19,780 bases of DNA from the NCBI GenBank assembly GCA_903927605.1, contig CAIYNT010000029.1, forward strand, positions 1 to 19,780, in the 5' to 3' direction. The notes beneath the pieces were generated by a model. It was not told the origin of the DNA. It did no database searches and saw nothing but the letters and a program-made list of their open reading frames with translations. Source of the DNA: an uncultured Holophagaceae bacterium. GTDB lineage: Bacteria > Acidobacteriota > Holophagae > Holophagales > Holophagaceae. The position numbers were made by a program, and so were the translations under genes. Below, piece after piece: positions 1 to 6,810 of this stretch (the stretch's first letter is position 1; each line of letters opens with the position of its first letter).

Positions 1-712
1 CCAGGGCCGCACTGGTGGTGCGGGCCAGCACGCGGATGCGCGTCTGCGCGGGGCGTCCGCCCGCGGCCACCACCATGCGCAGGCGATCCTGCTTGTGGCG
101 GGCGATGGGCTCGTCGACGAGCAGGCTGCCCAGCTGGGGCAGCTTGGGTGAGTGGCGCACCAGCGCCAGGTAGCGCTTCTCCACCGTGCGGGCCTTGAAC
201 TGGTCCTGGATGGCGCGCTGGGCCTCGGCCGTTTTCGCGAGGCAGAGGCAGCCCGTGGTGTACCGGTCCAGGCGGTGCACCAGCCCCGGCCAGCCCGAAG
301 CCAGTTCCTCGGCGTCCTCCGCTTCCTCGTCATCGGCTTCCATTACGACGGGGGCCTTGAGGCGGTGCAGCAGGGCGTTCACTACCGTGCCCCCGGCGTG
401 GCCCGGGCCGGGATGGACCACCATGCCCGAGGGCTTGTCCACGATCCACAACTGGGCGTCCTCGAACAGGGTGGGCAGGTCGATGGCCTCGGCCTCCAGG
501 TGGGCCGCGGGAACGGCGATCACCGGCAGCTCGGTCTCCACCAAGTCACCCGGACGCAGCTTCACGCCGCCCTTGGTCACGGCCTGCCCGTTCACCCTGA
601 TGGCCCCGGTGCGGACGTGGACATCCCAGCGGGCGCGCGGGATCTCGGGGAAGCGGTTCGCCAGGAAGCGATCCAGGCGGGGGGCGCCGTCTTCGGCGCA
701 CAGGCTAATCAT
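1..712 (-). CDS. rluD: RluD/RluC-family 23S rRNA pseudouridine synthase (partial, 3' end outside window)
   Basis: Isomerises selected uridines of large-subunit rRNA to pseudouridine in the cytoplasm. The visible 237 residues start at the ATG at 712 (MISLCAEDG). An S4-type RNA-binding region covers about residues 10-70 (PRLDRFL, GAIRVNGQ, LRPGDLVE). The catalytic domain follows with DKPSGMVVHPGPGH at 92-105 and the signature HRLDRYTTG at 146-154, where Asp149 is the expected catalytic aspartate. The usual form is HRLDKDTSG, so RYT is a mild variant. An acidic insert (about residues 126-139) lies between the DKPSG and HRLD motifs. The gene lies downstream of lgt on the same strand after a 141-bp gap that contains a dyad repeat. 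The C-terminus is cut off by the window edge. Family assignment is firm; RluD versus RluC or another paralogue is not settled by sequence alone. Confidence 0.9.
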   Translation of the reverse strand, partial: MISLCAEDGAPRLDRFLANRFPEIPRARWDVHVRTGAIRVNGQAVTKGGVKLRPGDLVETELPVIAVPAAHLEAEAIDLPTLFEDAQLWIVDKPSGMVVHPGPGHAGGTVVNALLHRLKAPVVMEADDEEAEDAEELASGWPGLVHRLDRYTTGCLCLAKTAEAQRAIQDQFKARTVEKRYLALVRHSPKLPQLGSLLVDEPIARHKQDRLRMVVAAGGRPAQTRIRVLARTTSAAL

Positions 713-752
713 CTAGGCCCCTTAGAGTGATTTGAATGAAAAGATCAAAGGA

Positions 753-836
753 TCACCACGAAGACGGGAAGACAGGAAGAGAAGCTCAAAGAAGGTGTAC
801 TTGCAGTTATTCGTGGTCTTTTCGTCTTCGTGGTGA
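753..836. repeat. 84-bp intergenic dyad built from ~8-bp units
   Basis: The left arm (753-773) and right arm (816-836) are 21-nt inverted repeats that match at 19 of 21 positions, separated by 42 nt. Each arm is itself a short-period array. On the plus strand, octamers ACGAAGAC, GGGAAGAC and AGGAAGAG run from 758 to 781, and the right arm carries the complementary form. The element starts 18 bp beyond the stop codon of lgt, in the gap before rluD. A long RNA stem at the lgt 3' end is possible. There is no T-tract typical of an intrinsic terminator. Function is unknown. Confidence 0.75.
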
Positions 837-853
837 GATTTTCAGTGTGTATG

Positions 854-1654
854 TCACGCGGGCTGACGGGTTCTGCGGCGGCTCCAGAACAGCCAGAGAC
901 CCAGGCCCAGCAACATGAATGCGATTCCCGTGAGCCGGCCAGTGCTGAGCCAGACCCAGCCCAGCCAGCCGGTGCCGCGGTCGACGTCGCCACGCCACGT
1001 TTCTGTGATGACCCTGCCCAGTCCTTCTACCAGGAAATAGAGGGCGAAGATCTGGCCCTGGAAGGCCCGCTTGGGCCGGGCCAGGAGCAGGATGGCCATC
1101 ACGGTGAGGTTGGCGAAGGAGTTGTAGAGCTGCACGGGATGGAGAGGGATGTCCAAGGGTGTGCCACTGAAGGCGTGGGCGATGGGATCCGTGAAGGTCG
1201 CGGCCCAGGGCAGATGGCTTTCGGTGCCGTAGCAGCAGCCGGCGGAGAAGCAGCCCAGACGTCCGATGGCCTGGCCCAACGCCACACCGGGAACCAGGGC
1301 GTCGCCGGTGATCCGCAGGGGCAGGCCCTGGCCCTTGCGCAGCTTCCAGAAGAACACCGCCGCGGCGGCGATAACGCCCCCGTGGATGGCGCCACCAGCC
1401 CGCAGGGTCCCGAGGGAGAAGACTTCCCGGAGGGGTGCGCCACTCATCAGATCCACCACGATCATCAGGAGCTTCGACCCCACGATGCCCGAAATGAGCA
1501 TGGCGATGGCCAGGTCCGTGATGGCCGCGGGGGCGAGGCCATCCAGCTTCGCCTGGCGCTTGGCCAGGGCCGTGCCCGCGAAGAAGGCGATGGCCAGCAG
1601 CAGCCCGTAGGTGCCCAGGGGGAAGGAACCAATGTCGAAAAGGACAGGATGCAT
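854..1654 (-). CDS. lgt: Prolipoprotein diacylglyceryl transferase Lgt
   Basis: Transfers diacylglycerol from phosphatidylglycerol to the lipobox cysteine of prolipoproteins in the inner membrane, the first step of lipoprotein maturation. The product is 266 aa, the usual size, with several hydrophobic segments (for example 15-30, 46-68, 92-103, 181-192, 241-258). Family motifs are visible: RAGGAIHGG at 85-93 (His91), GRLGCFSAGCCYG at 131-143 (Arg132 matches the essential Arg of the GRxGN motif) and HPVQLYNS at 172-179. The C-terminal GRVITETWRGD matches the R-E-R signature of many Lgt proteins. I chose the ATG at 1654 (MHPVLFDIG) because it gives the typical N-terminus. The reading frame stays open upstream, but only through repeat sequence and the antisense of lpxD. 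No strong ribosome binding site is seen. It is divergent from lpxD. Confidence 0.93.
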   Translation of the reverse strand: MHPVLFDIGSFPLGTYGLLLAIAFFAGTALAKRQAKLDGLAPAAITDLAIAMLISGIVGSKLLMIVVDLMSGAPLREVFSLGTLRAGGAIHGGVIAAAAVFFWKLRKGQGLPLRITGDALVPGVALGQAIGRLGCFSAGCCYGTESHLPWAATFTDPIAHAFSGTPLDIPLHPVQLYNSFANLTVMAILLLARPKRAFQGQIFALYFLVEGLGRVITETWRGDVDRGTGWLGWVWLSTGRLTGIAFMLLGLGLWLFWSRRRTRQPA

Positions 1655-1673
1655 GCTGGAATCCGAAGGGATG

Positions 1674-1722
1674 ACTGGAAACTGAAGACTGAAGACTGAA
1701 GACTGAAGACTGAAGACTGACG
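1674..1722. repeat. Heptamer tandem repeat (ACTGAAG) between lgt and lpxD
   Basis: Five perfect consecutive copies of ACTGAAG occupy 1681-1715. They are flanked by degenerate copies at 1674-1680 (ACTGGAA) and 1716-1722 (ACTGACG), giving seven units over 49 bp. The array nearly fills the 78-bp gap between the divergent starts of lgt (1654) and lpxD (1733), and it abuts the lpxD ribosome binding site. Copy-number change would alter promoter or leader spacing for both genes in 7-bp steps. I do not see an inverted copy, unlike in the other three repeat elements of this window. Confidence 0.9.
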
Positions 1723-1728
1723 AGGAGG
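1722..1728 (+). promoter_or_regulatory. Ribosome binding site of lpxD
   Basis: GAGGAGG lies 4 nt before the ATG at 1733. It supports that start over the second in-frame ATG at 1745. It touches the last degenerate heptamer of the upstream tandem array. Confidence 0.75.
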
Positions 1729-1732
1729 CCCC

Positions 1733-2740
1733 ATGTCCCAGACCATGACGACCCTGACCGCGCAGGATCTGGCTGGACGTCTGGCTGGCGTCCTGGAGCA
1801 TTGTCCCCCGGATCGCCCGATTTCCGAAGTGAAGCCCCTGGAGGAGGCCGCTGCTGGCTCCGTGAGCTTCCTGGCCAATCCCAAATATGCCGCGAAGGCC
1901 AAGGAGAGCGCTGCAAGTTTGATCCTTGTGGATGCCGCCGTGGACCTGGGGGACCGCCCGGTGCTGCGAGTGCCGCATCCCTACTGGGCCTTCGCCCAGG
2001 CCATCGGCTGGCTGCACCCGGAGCCTCCGCCCGAGTGGAGCGAAGCGCCTGTGCATGCCTCGGCGAGGATCGGCGAGGCATGCCGCATCGCGCCGGGGAG
2101 CACCGTGGGTGCCCGCACCGTGCTGGGGAAAGGCTGTGTGCTGCATCCCGGCGTTCACATTGGCGAAGACTGTGCACTTGGCGAGGACTGTGAACTGTTC
2201 CCCGGAGCAGTGGTCTACCGGCGCACCCGGCTGGGAAATCGCGTGACCGTCCATGCCAATTCCGTGGTGGGCAGCGACGGCTACGGCTACGTGCTGGTGG
2301 AGGGCCGCCACGCCAAGATCCCCCAGGTGGGCTGGGTGGAAGTGGGCGATGACGTGGAGATCGGCGCCTGCGTCTGCATCGATCGGGGTGTGCTCGGCCC
2401 CACTCGCATTGGCACCGGCACCAAGATCGACAACCAGGTGCAGGTGGCCCACAACGTCCAGGTGGGGAACCACTGCCTGCTGGTGGCCCAGACGGGCATC
2501 AGCGGGTCCACGAAGCTGGGCGACTACGTGACGCTGGCGGGGAAGGTGGGCGTGGTGGGCCACATCGAGATCGGCAGCCGCAGCGTCGTGGGTGGCAACA
2601 GCGTGGTGGCCAAGAACCTCCCCGAGGGCAGCTTCGTCACGGGCTTCCCAGCCCGGCCCCACCGGGAATGGACTGAGGCCCAGGCGGCCCTGCACCGGCT
2701 GCCGCGGTTGATGAAGCAGCTGAGGGAGAGGGATCGGTAG
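1733..2740 (+). CDS. lpxD: UDP-3-O-acylglucosamine N-acyltransferase LpxD
   Basis: Catalyses the third step of lipid A synthesis, adding the N-linked 3-hydroxyacyl chain from acyl-ACP to UDP-3-O-acylglucosamine in the cytoplasm. The 335-aa length fits the family. The N-terminal uridine-binding region includes SVSFLANPKYAAKA at 43-56. Hexapeptide repeats of the left-handed beta helix run from about 105 to 305. GSDGYGY at 180-186 is the LpxD signature, and QVAHNVQVG at 237-245 contains the expected catalytic His240. The C-terminal helical extension (about 312-335) binds ACP in the family. The start at 1733 has a strong ribosome binding site. No lpxA, fabZ or bamA is adjacent, so it stands apart from the usual lipid A cluster. 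Its stop codon runs directly into the 2739-2833 dyad. Confidence 0.96.
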   Translation: MSQTMTTLTAQDLAGRLAGVLEHCPPDRPISEVKPLEEAAAGSVSFLANPKYAAKAKESAASLILVDAAVDLGDRPVLRVPHPYWAFAQAIGWLHPEPPPEWSEAPVHASARIGEACRIAPGSTVGARTVLGKGCVLHPGVHIGEDCALGEDCELFPGAVVYRRTRLGNRVTVHANSVVGSDGYGYVLVEGRHAKIPQVGWVEVGDDVEIGACVCIDRGVLGPTRIGTGTKIDNQVQVAHNVQVGNHCLLVAQTGISGSTKLGDYVTLAGKVGVVGHIEIGSRSVVGGNSVVAKNLPEGSFVTGFPARPHREWTEAQAALHRLPRLMKQLRERDR

Positions 2741-2833
2741 CTATCAGCTATCAGCGAGCAGCTCTCAGTTGAATGGCGGCGGCCAGTGGCCGCCGTGCCC
2801 TGGCTGAGAGCTGACAGCTGAGAGCCGACAGCC
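2739..2833. repeat. 95-bp heptamer dyad between convergent lpxD and kinase genes
   Basis: The left arm is four heptamers of consensus CTNTCAG (2741-2768). The right arm is four heptamers of the complement CTGANAG (2804-2831). The innermost 10 bp, CAGCTCTCAG (2759-2768) and CTGAGAGCTG (2804-2813), pair perfectly. Between the arms lies a second, GC-rich palindrome: CGGCGGCCA (2777-2785) and TGGCCGCCG (2787-2795) around a single central base. The element starts within the lpxD stop codon and ends 8 bp before the stop of the hybrid kinase gene. It therefore fills the gap between two converging genes and could act as a two-way terminator or mRNA 3'-end structure. No T-tract is seen. Confidence 0.85.
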
Positions 2834-2841
2834 AGTTCCCT

Positions 2842-3915
2842 TCATTCCCCCAGACAGACCCGGATCTTCTGAATAAGATCCGCGGGCCGGTAGGGCTTCT
2901 GGAGGAACTGGATCGGGCCGAAGCGCTGCAGGTTCCCCGCCACGTCCGTACTGCTGTAGCCACTGGAAAGCAGGATGGGGACGGTGGCGCCGGGGCCCGT
3001 TCCGGAACGCAACTCTGCGAGGACCTCGTCCCCGCCCAGGATGGGCATGGTCAGGTCCAGCACCACGGCTCGGATCCGGGCGGCCCCCTCGTGATAGGCC
3101 CGGAGCCCGTCGCGGCCATTGTTGGCGGTCTGGACCGTGAATCCGCACCGTTCAAGGGTCGAAGAAGCCACGCTGCGCACGGTCTCCTCGTCATCCACGA
3201 CGAGGATGAGGCCACGGCCCTCATAGGTCTGGTCGGGGCTGTCCACCCGCATCTCCTGACTGGCCGCTTGATTCGAACGGGGGAAGAGCAGGCGGAAGGA
3301 GGTGCCCTGGTCGGGCTGACTGACCACCTGGATGGCGCCGTGATGGCCTCGCATGATGCCCAGGACCGCGGCTAGGCCGAGGCCCCGCCCCGTGAACTTG
3401 GTGGTGAAGAAGGGATCGAAGATCCGCAGGAGGGTCTCTGGTTCCATGCCTGCGCCGGTATCGCTCACCTCGAGGAAGATCGACGTCCCATCGGGCGGCG
3501 CGCCCGCAATGCAGGGCGTGGACGGCCCGGTCTCCATGGCGCCGAGGGTAATGATGATCTTCCCGGTGCGGTCGCTGAGGGCATCCGAGGCGTTGGTGAT
3601 GAGGTTCATGATCACCTGTCGGATCTGGGTGGCGTCTCCATCGATCAGGGGCAGGTCGTGGGCGTAGCGGTGTTCGAGGCTCGCCTTCTTAGAGATCACC
3701 GTCTCCAGCAGATCCTCCATCTCATTCACCAGATGGGAGAGCGACAGGGGCTCGACCTGGAACTTGCCGCGGCCCGAATAAGCCAGCAGCTGGTTGGTGA
3801 GTTCCGCGGCCCGGGTGGCCGCCGCCTCGATCTGGTAGAGCCGGCGGCGGAGGGGGTTGTCTGCGGGCACCTCCATCAGGGCCAGGCCCGCGTGGCCCAT
3901 GATGCCCATGAGCAT
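2842..3915 (-). CDS. Hybrid sensor kinase, C-terminal fragment (kinase core plus receiver) after frameshift
   Basis: This is the second part of one gene split by a frameshift. Homologous coding starts near 3957; the first in-frame ATG is at 3915. Just upstream in this frame is LGVLAGGIAHDFNNML, the HisKA phosphoacceptor box, with its His before this ATG. Inside the fragment are the ATP-binding N box (QVIMNLITNASDAL), the G boxes (SDTGAGM, GRGLGLAAVLGIM) and FDPFFTTK. A C-terminal receiver follows: LVVDDEE, phosphoacceptor Asp in VVLDLTMP, and LQKPYRP. Joined to the upstream fragment by one restored base, the product would be 640 aa: REC-PAS-HisKA-HATPase-REC. Expressed alone, this fragment would have an ATPase and receiver but no phosphoacceptor His. 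Confidence 0.85.
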   Translation of the reverse strand: MLMGIMGHAGLALMEVPADNPLRRRLYQIEAAATRAAELTNQLLAYSGRGKFQVEPLSLSHLVNEMEDLLETVISKKASLEHRYAHDLPLIDGDATQIRQVIMNLITNASDALSDRTGKIIITLGAMETGPSTPCIAGAPPDGTSIFLEVSDTGAGMEPETLLRIFDPFFTTKFTGRGLGLAAVLGIMRGHHGAIQVVSQPDQGTSFRLLFPRSNQAASQEMRVDSPDQTYEGRGLILVVDDEETVRSVASSTLERCGFTVQTANNGRDGLRAYHEGAARIRAVVLDLTMPILGGDEVLAELRSGTGPGATVPILLSSGYSSTDVAGNLQRFGPIQFLQKPYRPADLIQKIRVCLGE

Positions 3916-4763
3916 GTTGTTGAAGTCATGGGCGATGCCACCCGCCAGGACGCCCAGCTCTCCAGTTTCTGGGCCTGCTGGATCTTGGCTTCCATGGTCT
4001 GGCGCTCGAGTTCGGCCTGGCGGCGTTCGGTGATATCCCGGGCATTCACCACGATGCCATGCACGCCCGGCACCTCCAGGGCGTTCTGCGAAATGGCTTC
4101 CAAGAGTCGCGAAGTGCCGTCCCTGTGCATGACCCGGATCTCAAGGGTCCGGAATGTGCCCGGGGCCTGGAGGAGTTCCGCCAGAGCGCCTGCGTAGGTT
4201 TCCCGGTCCTCAGGATGAATTAGATCCTCCACCGAGGTACCGATCTTCTCACTGATCACGTAACCGAGGATTCGGGTGACCGATGGGCTGCTGTAGGTCA
4301 CCCGGCCCGCCGGGTCGAGGATCACCACCAGCTCCAGGGCGTGTTCGATGATCGCCCGCAGACGGGATTCGCTGGCCTTCAGCTTCTGCTCCATCCCGTG
4401 GCGGTAGAGGGCCATCTCGATGGTCGAATGGAGGACTCTTTCGTCGAAAGGTTTGAGGAGATACCCATAGGGGCCGCTATCCTTGGCCCGGGCCAGCGTC
4501 GCCTCGTCGGCGAAGGCCGTGAGGAAGACGACCGGTACGCCGACGGCTTGGACCTGCCGGGCGGCTTCGATGCCATCCATTCCGGAACCGAGGGAGATGT
4601 CCATGAGGACCAGGTCCGGTCTCTTTCGTCCGGCCATGACAATGGCTTCCTCACCATCAGAAGCCAGTCCGGCCACCGCGTAGCCCAGATTCTGGAGGTG
4701 CAGCTTGAGGTCCATGGCCACGATGGCCTCGTCCTCGACGATCAGGATCTGGGGACGGGTCAT
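3876..4763 (-). CDS. Hybrid sensor kinase, N-terminal fragment (receiver-PAS), ends in frameshift
   Basis: The start at 4763 (MTRPQILIVEDE) overlaps the stop of the upstream kinase by an ATGA, so the two are translationally coupled. Residues 1-120 are a receiver: Glu10/Asp11, phosphoacceptor Asp55 in LVLMDISLG, Thr82 in FLTAF and Lys104 in LKPF. A PAS domain follows at about 130-255 (RAIIEHALELVVILD ... GIVVNARDITERRQ), then a helix ending KIQQAQKLES. After that the frame is lost near 3957: the sequence reads GAGAGCTGGGC where GAGAGCCTGGGC would continue into LGVLAGGIAHDFNN. The residual tail of about 27 residues is frameshift noise. A missing single base is the simplest explanation, by true mutation or by sequence error. 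Confidence 0.85.
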   Translation of the reverse strand: MTRPQILIVEDEAIVAMDLKLHLQNLGYAVAGLASDGEEAIVMAGRKRPDLVLMDISLGSGMDGIEAARQVQAVGVPVVFLTAFADEATLARAKDSGPYGYLLKPFDERVLHSTIEMALYRHGMEQKLKASESRLRAIIEHALELVVILDPAGRVTYSSPSVTRILGYVISEKIGTSVEDLIHPEDRETYAGALAELLQAPGTFRTLEIRVMHRDGTSRLLEAISQNALEVPGVHGIVVNARDITERRQAELERQTMEAKIQQAQKLESWASWRVASPMTSTTCSWASWATRAWP

Positions 4764-5827
4764 GGGAGCCGCGAGGGGGGGAAGGACAGCAGGAAGGAGG
4801 CGCCCCGCCGCCGCTCCAGCTCGAGGGTTCCGCCCAGCTGTTCGGTCAGGGCCTGCACCAGCTGGAAGCCGAGCCCGCCCCTGTCCAGTTCCACTGCGTC
4901 CGGCAGGCCGCGGCCAGAATCGGCCACACGGAGCGAGATCCACCCGTTCACCTCCGGGCGGATCTCAATGTCCAGGCTCCCGCCTTCGCCCGGAGGGAAG
5001 GCGTGCTGGAGGGCATTGGCGACCAGCTCATTCAGGATCAGCCCGAACGGGACCGGGGCGTCCGGGCCGATGTCCACGTCCGTCACCTGCACCTGGAGGT
5101 CGATGAGCGCCGGCACGCTGGCATAGCTGCGGACCAGACGTTCCACCAGGGACTGCACATAGGCCGGCAGGTCGAGCCGGGAGATGTTGGGCGCGTGCTT
5201 GAGTTTCTGGTGGATGAGGGCGATGGCCTGCACCCGCTCCTGGGCTTCCTGCAGGGCGTGGCTGAGGGCAGAATCCTCATGGGCTGAGGCCTGGAGGCGG
5301 AGCAGGCTGGAGACCACCTGGAGGTTATTCTTCACCCGGTGGTGGATCTCCCGCAACAGGAGATCTTTTTCCTTCAGCGAAGTACGGAGCGCGTCCTCCT
5401 CCGCATGCTTGTGGTCCTGGATGTCGAACAGGAAACCCATGGCATGGCCTTGTTCCTGTCCCAGATCCACACCACTGGTCACCCGCACCCAGTGCTCGCC
5501 GCCCTCGGGTGTCCGGAGTCGGAACTCAAGCTGGTGGTCCCCGGTGGGATGACTCACTTCCTTCAGGAACCTTAGGAAGCCGGGCTGATCCTCCAGGTGC
5601 ACCACTGCACCCCAGAAGGGCTGGCTCTGCCAGAGGTCCTGGGGCCAGCCGAACAGCGGTTCGACGGCGGGTCCCAGGTACTCGCAGCGGCCCGTCTCCA
5701 CGTCCATCACCCAGGGGATGGCACCCGTGGCTTCCATGAGATGGGTGAGGAGGTTGCGACTTCTGCGATCCAGAGCTCCAGTGGCCGCCCTCATGGCGTC
5801 AGCAGTGGGTCCGAGGAACAGTGCCAT
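4760..5827 (-). CDS. PAS-containing HisKA_2-type sensor histidine kinase
   Basis: The 355-aa cytosolic kinase has no membrane segment. A PAS domain covers about residues 25-140 (GAIPWVMDVETGRCEYLG ... GFLFDIQDHKHAE). The dimerisation/phosphoacceptor helix has LLREIHHRVKNNLQVVSSLL at 157-176, the HisKA_2 signature, with His162/163 as the candidate phosphoacceptor. The ATPase region has the N box LILNELVANALQHAF and the G boxes VADSGRGLP and GGLGFQLVQAL. Kinases of this type often signal to stand-alone receivers, and the next gene begins with a receiver, which fits a phosphorelay between them. The start at 5827 is an ATG with no clear ribosome binding site. A TGTTGAAAGA direct repeat (plus-strand reading) sits at and above the start. 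Confidence 0.92.
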   Translation of the reverse strand: MALFLGPTADAMRAATGALDRRSRNLLTHLMEATGAIPWVMDVETGRCEYLGPAVEPLFGWPQDLWQSQPFWGAVVHLEDQPGFLRFLKEVSHPTGDHQLEFRLRTPEGGEHWVRVTSGVDLGQEQGHAMGFLFDIQDHKHAEEDALRTSLKEKDLLLREIHHRVKNNLQVVSSLLRLQASAHEDSALSHALQEAQERVQAIALIHQKLKHAPNISRLDLPAYVQSLVERLVRSYASVPALIDLQVQVTDVDIGPDAPVPFGLILNELVANALQHAFPPGEGGSLDIEIRPEVNGWISLRVADSGRGLPDAVELDRGGLGFQLVQALTEQLGGTLELERRRGASFLLSFPPSRLP

Positions 5828-5866
5828 GTTGAAAGAGACCGCCAGGAAAGTGTGGCTGTTGAAAGA
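5827..5866. repeat. Direct repeat upstream of the PAS kinase start
   Basis: TGTTGAAAGA occurs at 5827-5836 and again at 5857-5866, exactly 30 bp apart. Read on the minus strand it is TCTTTCAACA, and the proximal copy runs into the ATG of the kinase gene. It could be a paired protein-binding site in the leader, but two copies of a 10-mer is modest evidence. Confidence 0.4.
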
Positions 5867-5902
5867 AGTGGATGACCAAGTATCTCAGATGAGGGGTGGA
5901 GG

Positions 5903-5931
5903 CATGGGGCAAAACCCAACCTCACCCCATG
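5903..5931. other. Inverted repeat across the stop codon of the FliK-like gene
   Basis: CATGGGG (5903-5909) and CCCCATG (5925-5931) form a 7-bp inverted repeat with a 15-nt spacer that includes the stop codon at 5922-5924. In the minus-strand transcript this could fold at the 3' end of the cheR-to-FliK-like cluster. There is no T-run after it, so it is at best a weak terminator candidate. Confidence 0.3.
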
Positions 5932-6797
5932 GCCTGCAGAGGGTTGGCCCCAGCCAAGGCCCGGAGATCCGGCGTGCCTGGGGGCAGGGCGAGTACCTGC
6001 AGATCCACGGGACGTCCGAGGGAAGCCAGCTCCGCTGCGAGCTCCTGGCGGAGGGCCGACACCTGGTGGGGATCCTGGAGCCACAGACGCACCTTCAGTC
6101 CGGCGCTGCGTTGCTCCAATCCCAACCGCACCTCTCCCAGGGCGCTGAAGACCGTGCTCAGGAGCACGCGATGAACCACTTCGGTTCCCCCCCTCGAAGA
6201 ATCCCGGTCCTCTTCGATCCAGATCCGCAGGGGCTCGGCCCCGGGGGCCCAGGGTAGGGGCAGTTCGAACCAGCCAGTTCCCTCTTTCGCCTGGAGCCGA
6301 TGGAAGGTCGCTTCCAGCGGAGAGACGGCGGGATCAGCCAGGGCCCTCATGGCCTCCTTCAGCCAGGCCGACCAGGTGGCCGGTTGTTCTGCCATGGCCT
6401 CACCAGCCTGGAGCAGGTTCCGCAGCAGATCCGCCAGAGGCGCCAGGGCGTCGCCGGAGTGGAGCCGGGCCATCAGCGGGGCCGCCTCGCCAAAGACCAG
6501 CGGAGCCAGCAGGGCCGGTCTCGGCGGCGGAGTTGCGCGGATCACCTGGAGGCGCACGCCCGCGCCGTCGGGAAGCGGGACGGCCACAAGGGTGAGGGTG
6601 CTGCCCGCCGGGAAGGGAAGGGTGCCCTGCGCCTGGAGCTGGCTCCCGTCCGGAAGGCGGAGCAGCAGGCCGCCCGGGAGGATGGATTCGAGCGTGGCCT
6701 CCACGCTCTGTCCCAAGGGGGTATTGAGCAGGGCCGGTGCGGAGGGTGCCGCAGAGGCCGGGACCTGCAGGGATCCCAGGATCGCGGGGATGTCCAC
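5922..6797 (-). CDS. FliK-like protein (possible hook-length-control C-terminal domain)
   Basis: This 291-aa protein is rich in Ala, Leu and Pro. I do not see a signal peptide or membrane helix. Residues 30-90 look like a small beta-rich region (ILPGGLLLRLPDGSQLQAQG ...). About residues 175-275 read LLSTVFSALGEVRLGLEQRS, then LKVRLWLQDPHQVSALRQEL and LGRPVDLQVL. That pattern of beta strands and a helix resembles the C-terminal domain of flagellar hook-length control protein FliK. Its place straight after cheB supports a flagellar or chemotaxis role. It starts with GTG at 6797, supported by AGGAG (6806-6810) that overlaps the cheB stop codon, so it is probably co-translated with cheB. The function is inferred from weak similarity and context; it could be an unrelated adaptor. 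Confidence 0.6.
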   Translation of the reverse strand: MDIPAILGSLQVPASAAPSAPALLNTPLGQSVEATLESILPGGLLLRLPDGSQLQAQGTLPFPAGSTLTLVAVPLPDGAGVRLQVIRATPPPRPALLAPLVFGEAAPLMARLHSGDALAPLADLLRNLLQAGEAMAEQPATWSAWLKEAMRALADPAVSPLEATFHRLQAKEGTGWFELPLPWAPGAEPLRIWIEEDRDSSRGGTEVVHRVLLSTVFSALGEVRLGLEQRSAGLKVRLWLQDPHQVSALRQELAAELASLGRPVDLQVLALPPGTPDLRALAGANPLQAMG

Positions 6798-6805
6798 TGG
6801 CGCGG

Positions 6806-6810
6806 CTCCT
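6806..6810 (-). promoter_or_regulatory. Ribosome binding site overlapping the cheB stop, deciding a GTG start
   Basis: On the minus strand the cheB stop TAG is part of TAGGAG. AGGAG lies 8 nt before the GTG at 6797. There is no nearby in-frame ATG, so this site fixes the unusual start codon of the FliK-like gene and suggests stop/start coupling. Confidence 0.6.

Noticed and set aside
830..1699. Plus-strand open frame opposite lgt (289 codons)
   Set aside because: The minus-strand frame carries clear Lgt motifs; this frame has none and runs into the tandem repeat.
854..2695. A 613-codon minus-strand frame reading through lgt, the heptamer repeat and antisense lpxD
   Set aside because: Only the last 266 codons are Lgt. 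The rest is the repeat (reading SVFSLQ repeatedly) and the antisense of lpxD.
753..2833. CRISPR array as an explanation for the repeats
   Set aside because: Units are 7-9 bp with no 25-40-bp repeats, no regular spacers and no cas genes.
3353..5126. Plus-strand frames opposite the kinase genes
   Set aside because: Minus-strand frames show complete receiver, PAS and kinase motifs, so these are shadows.
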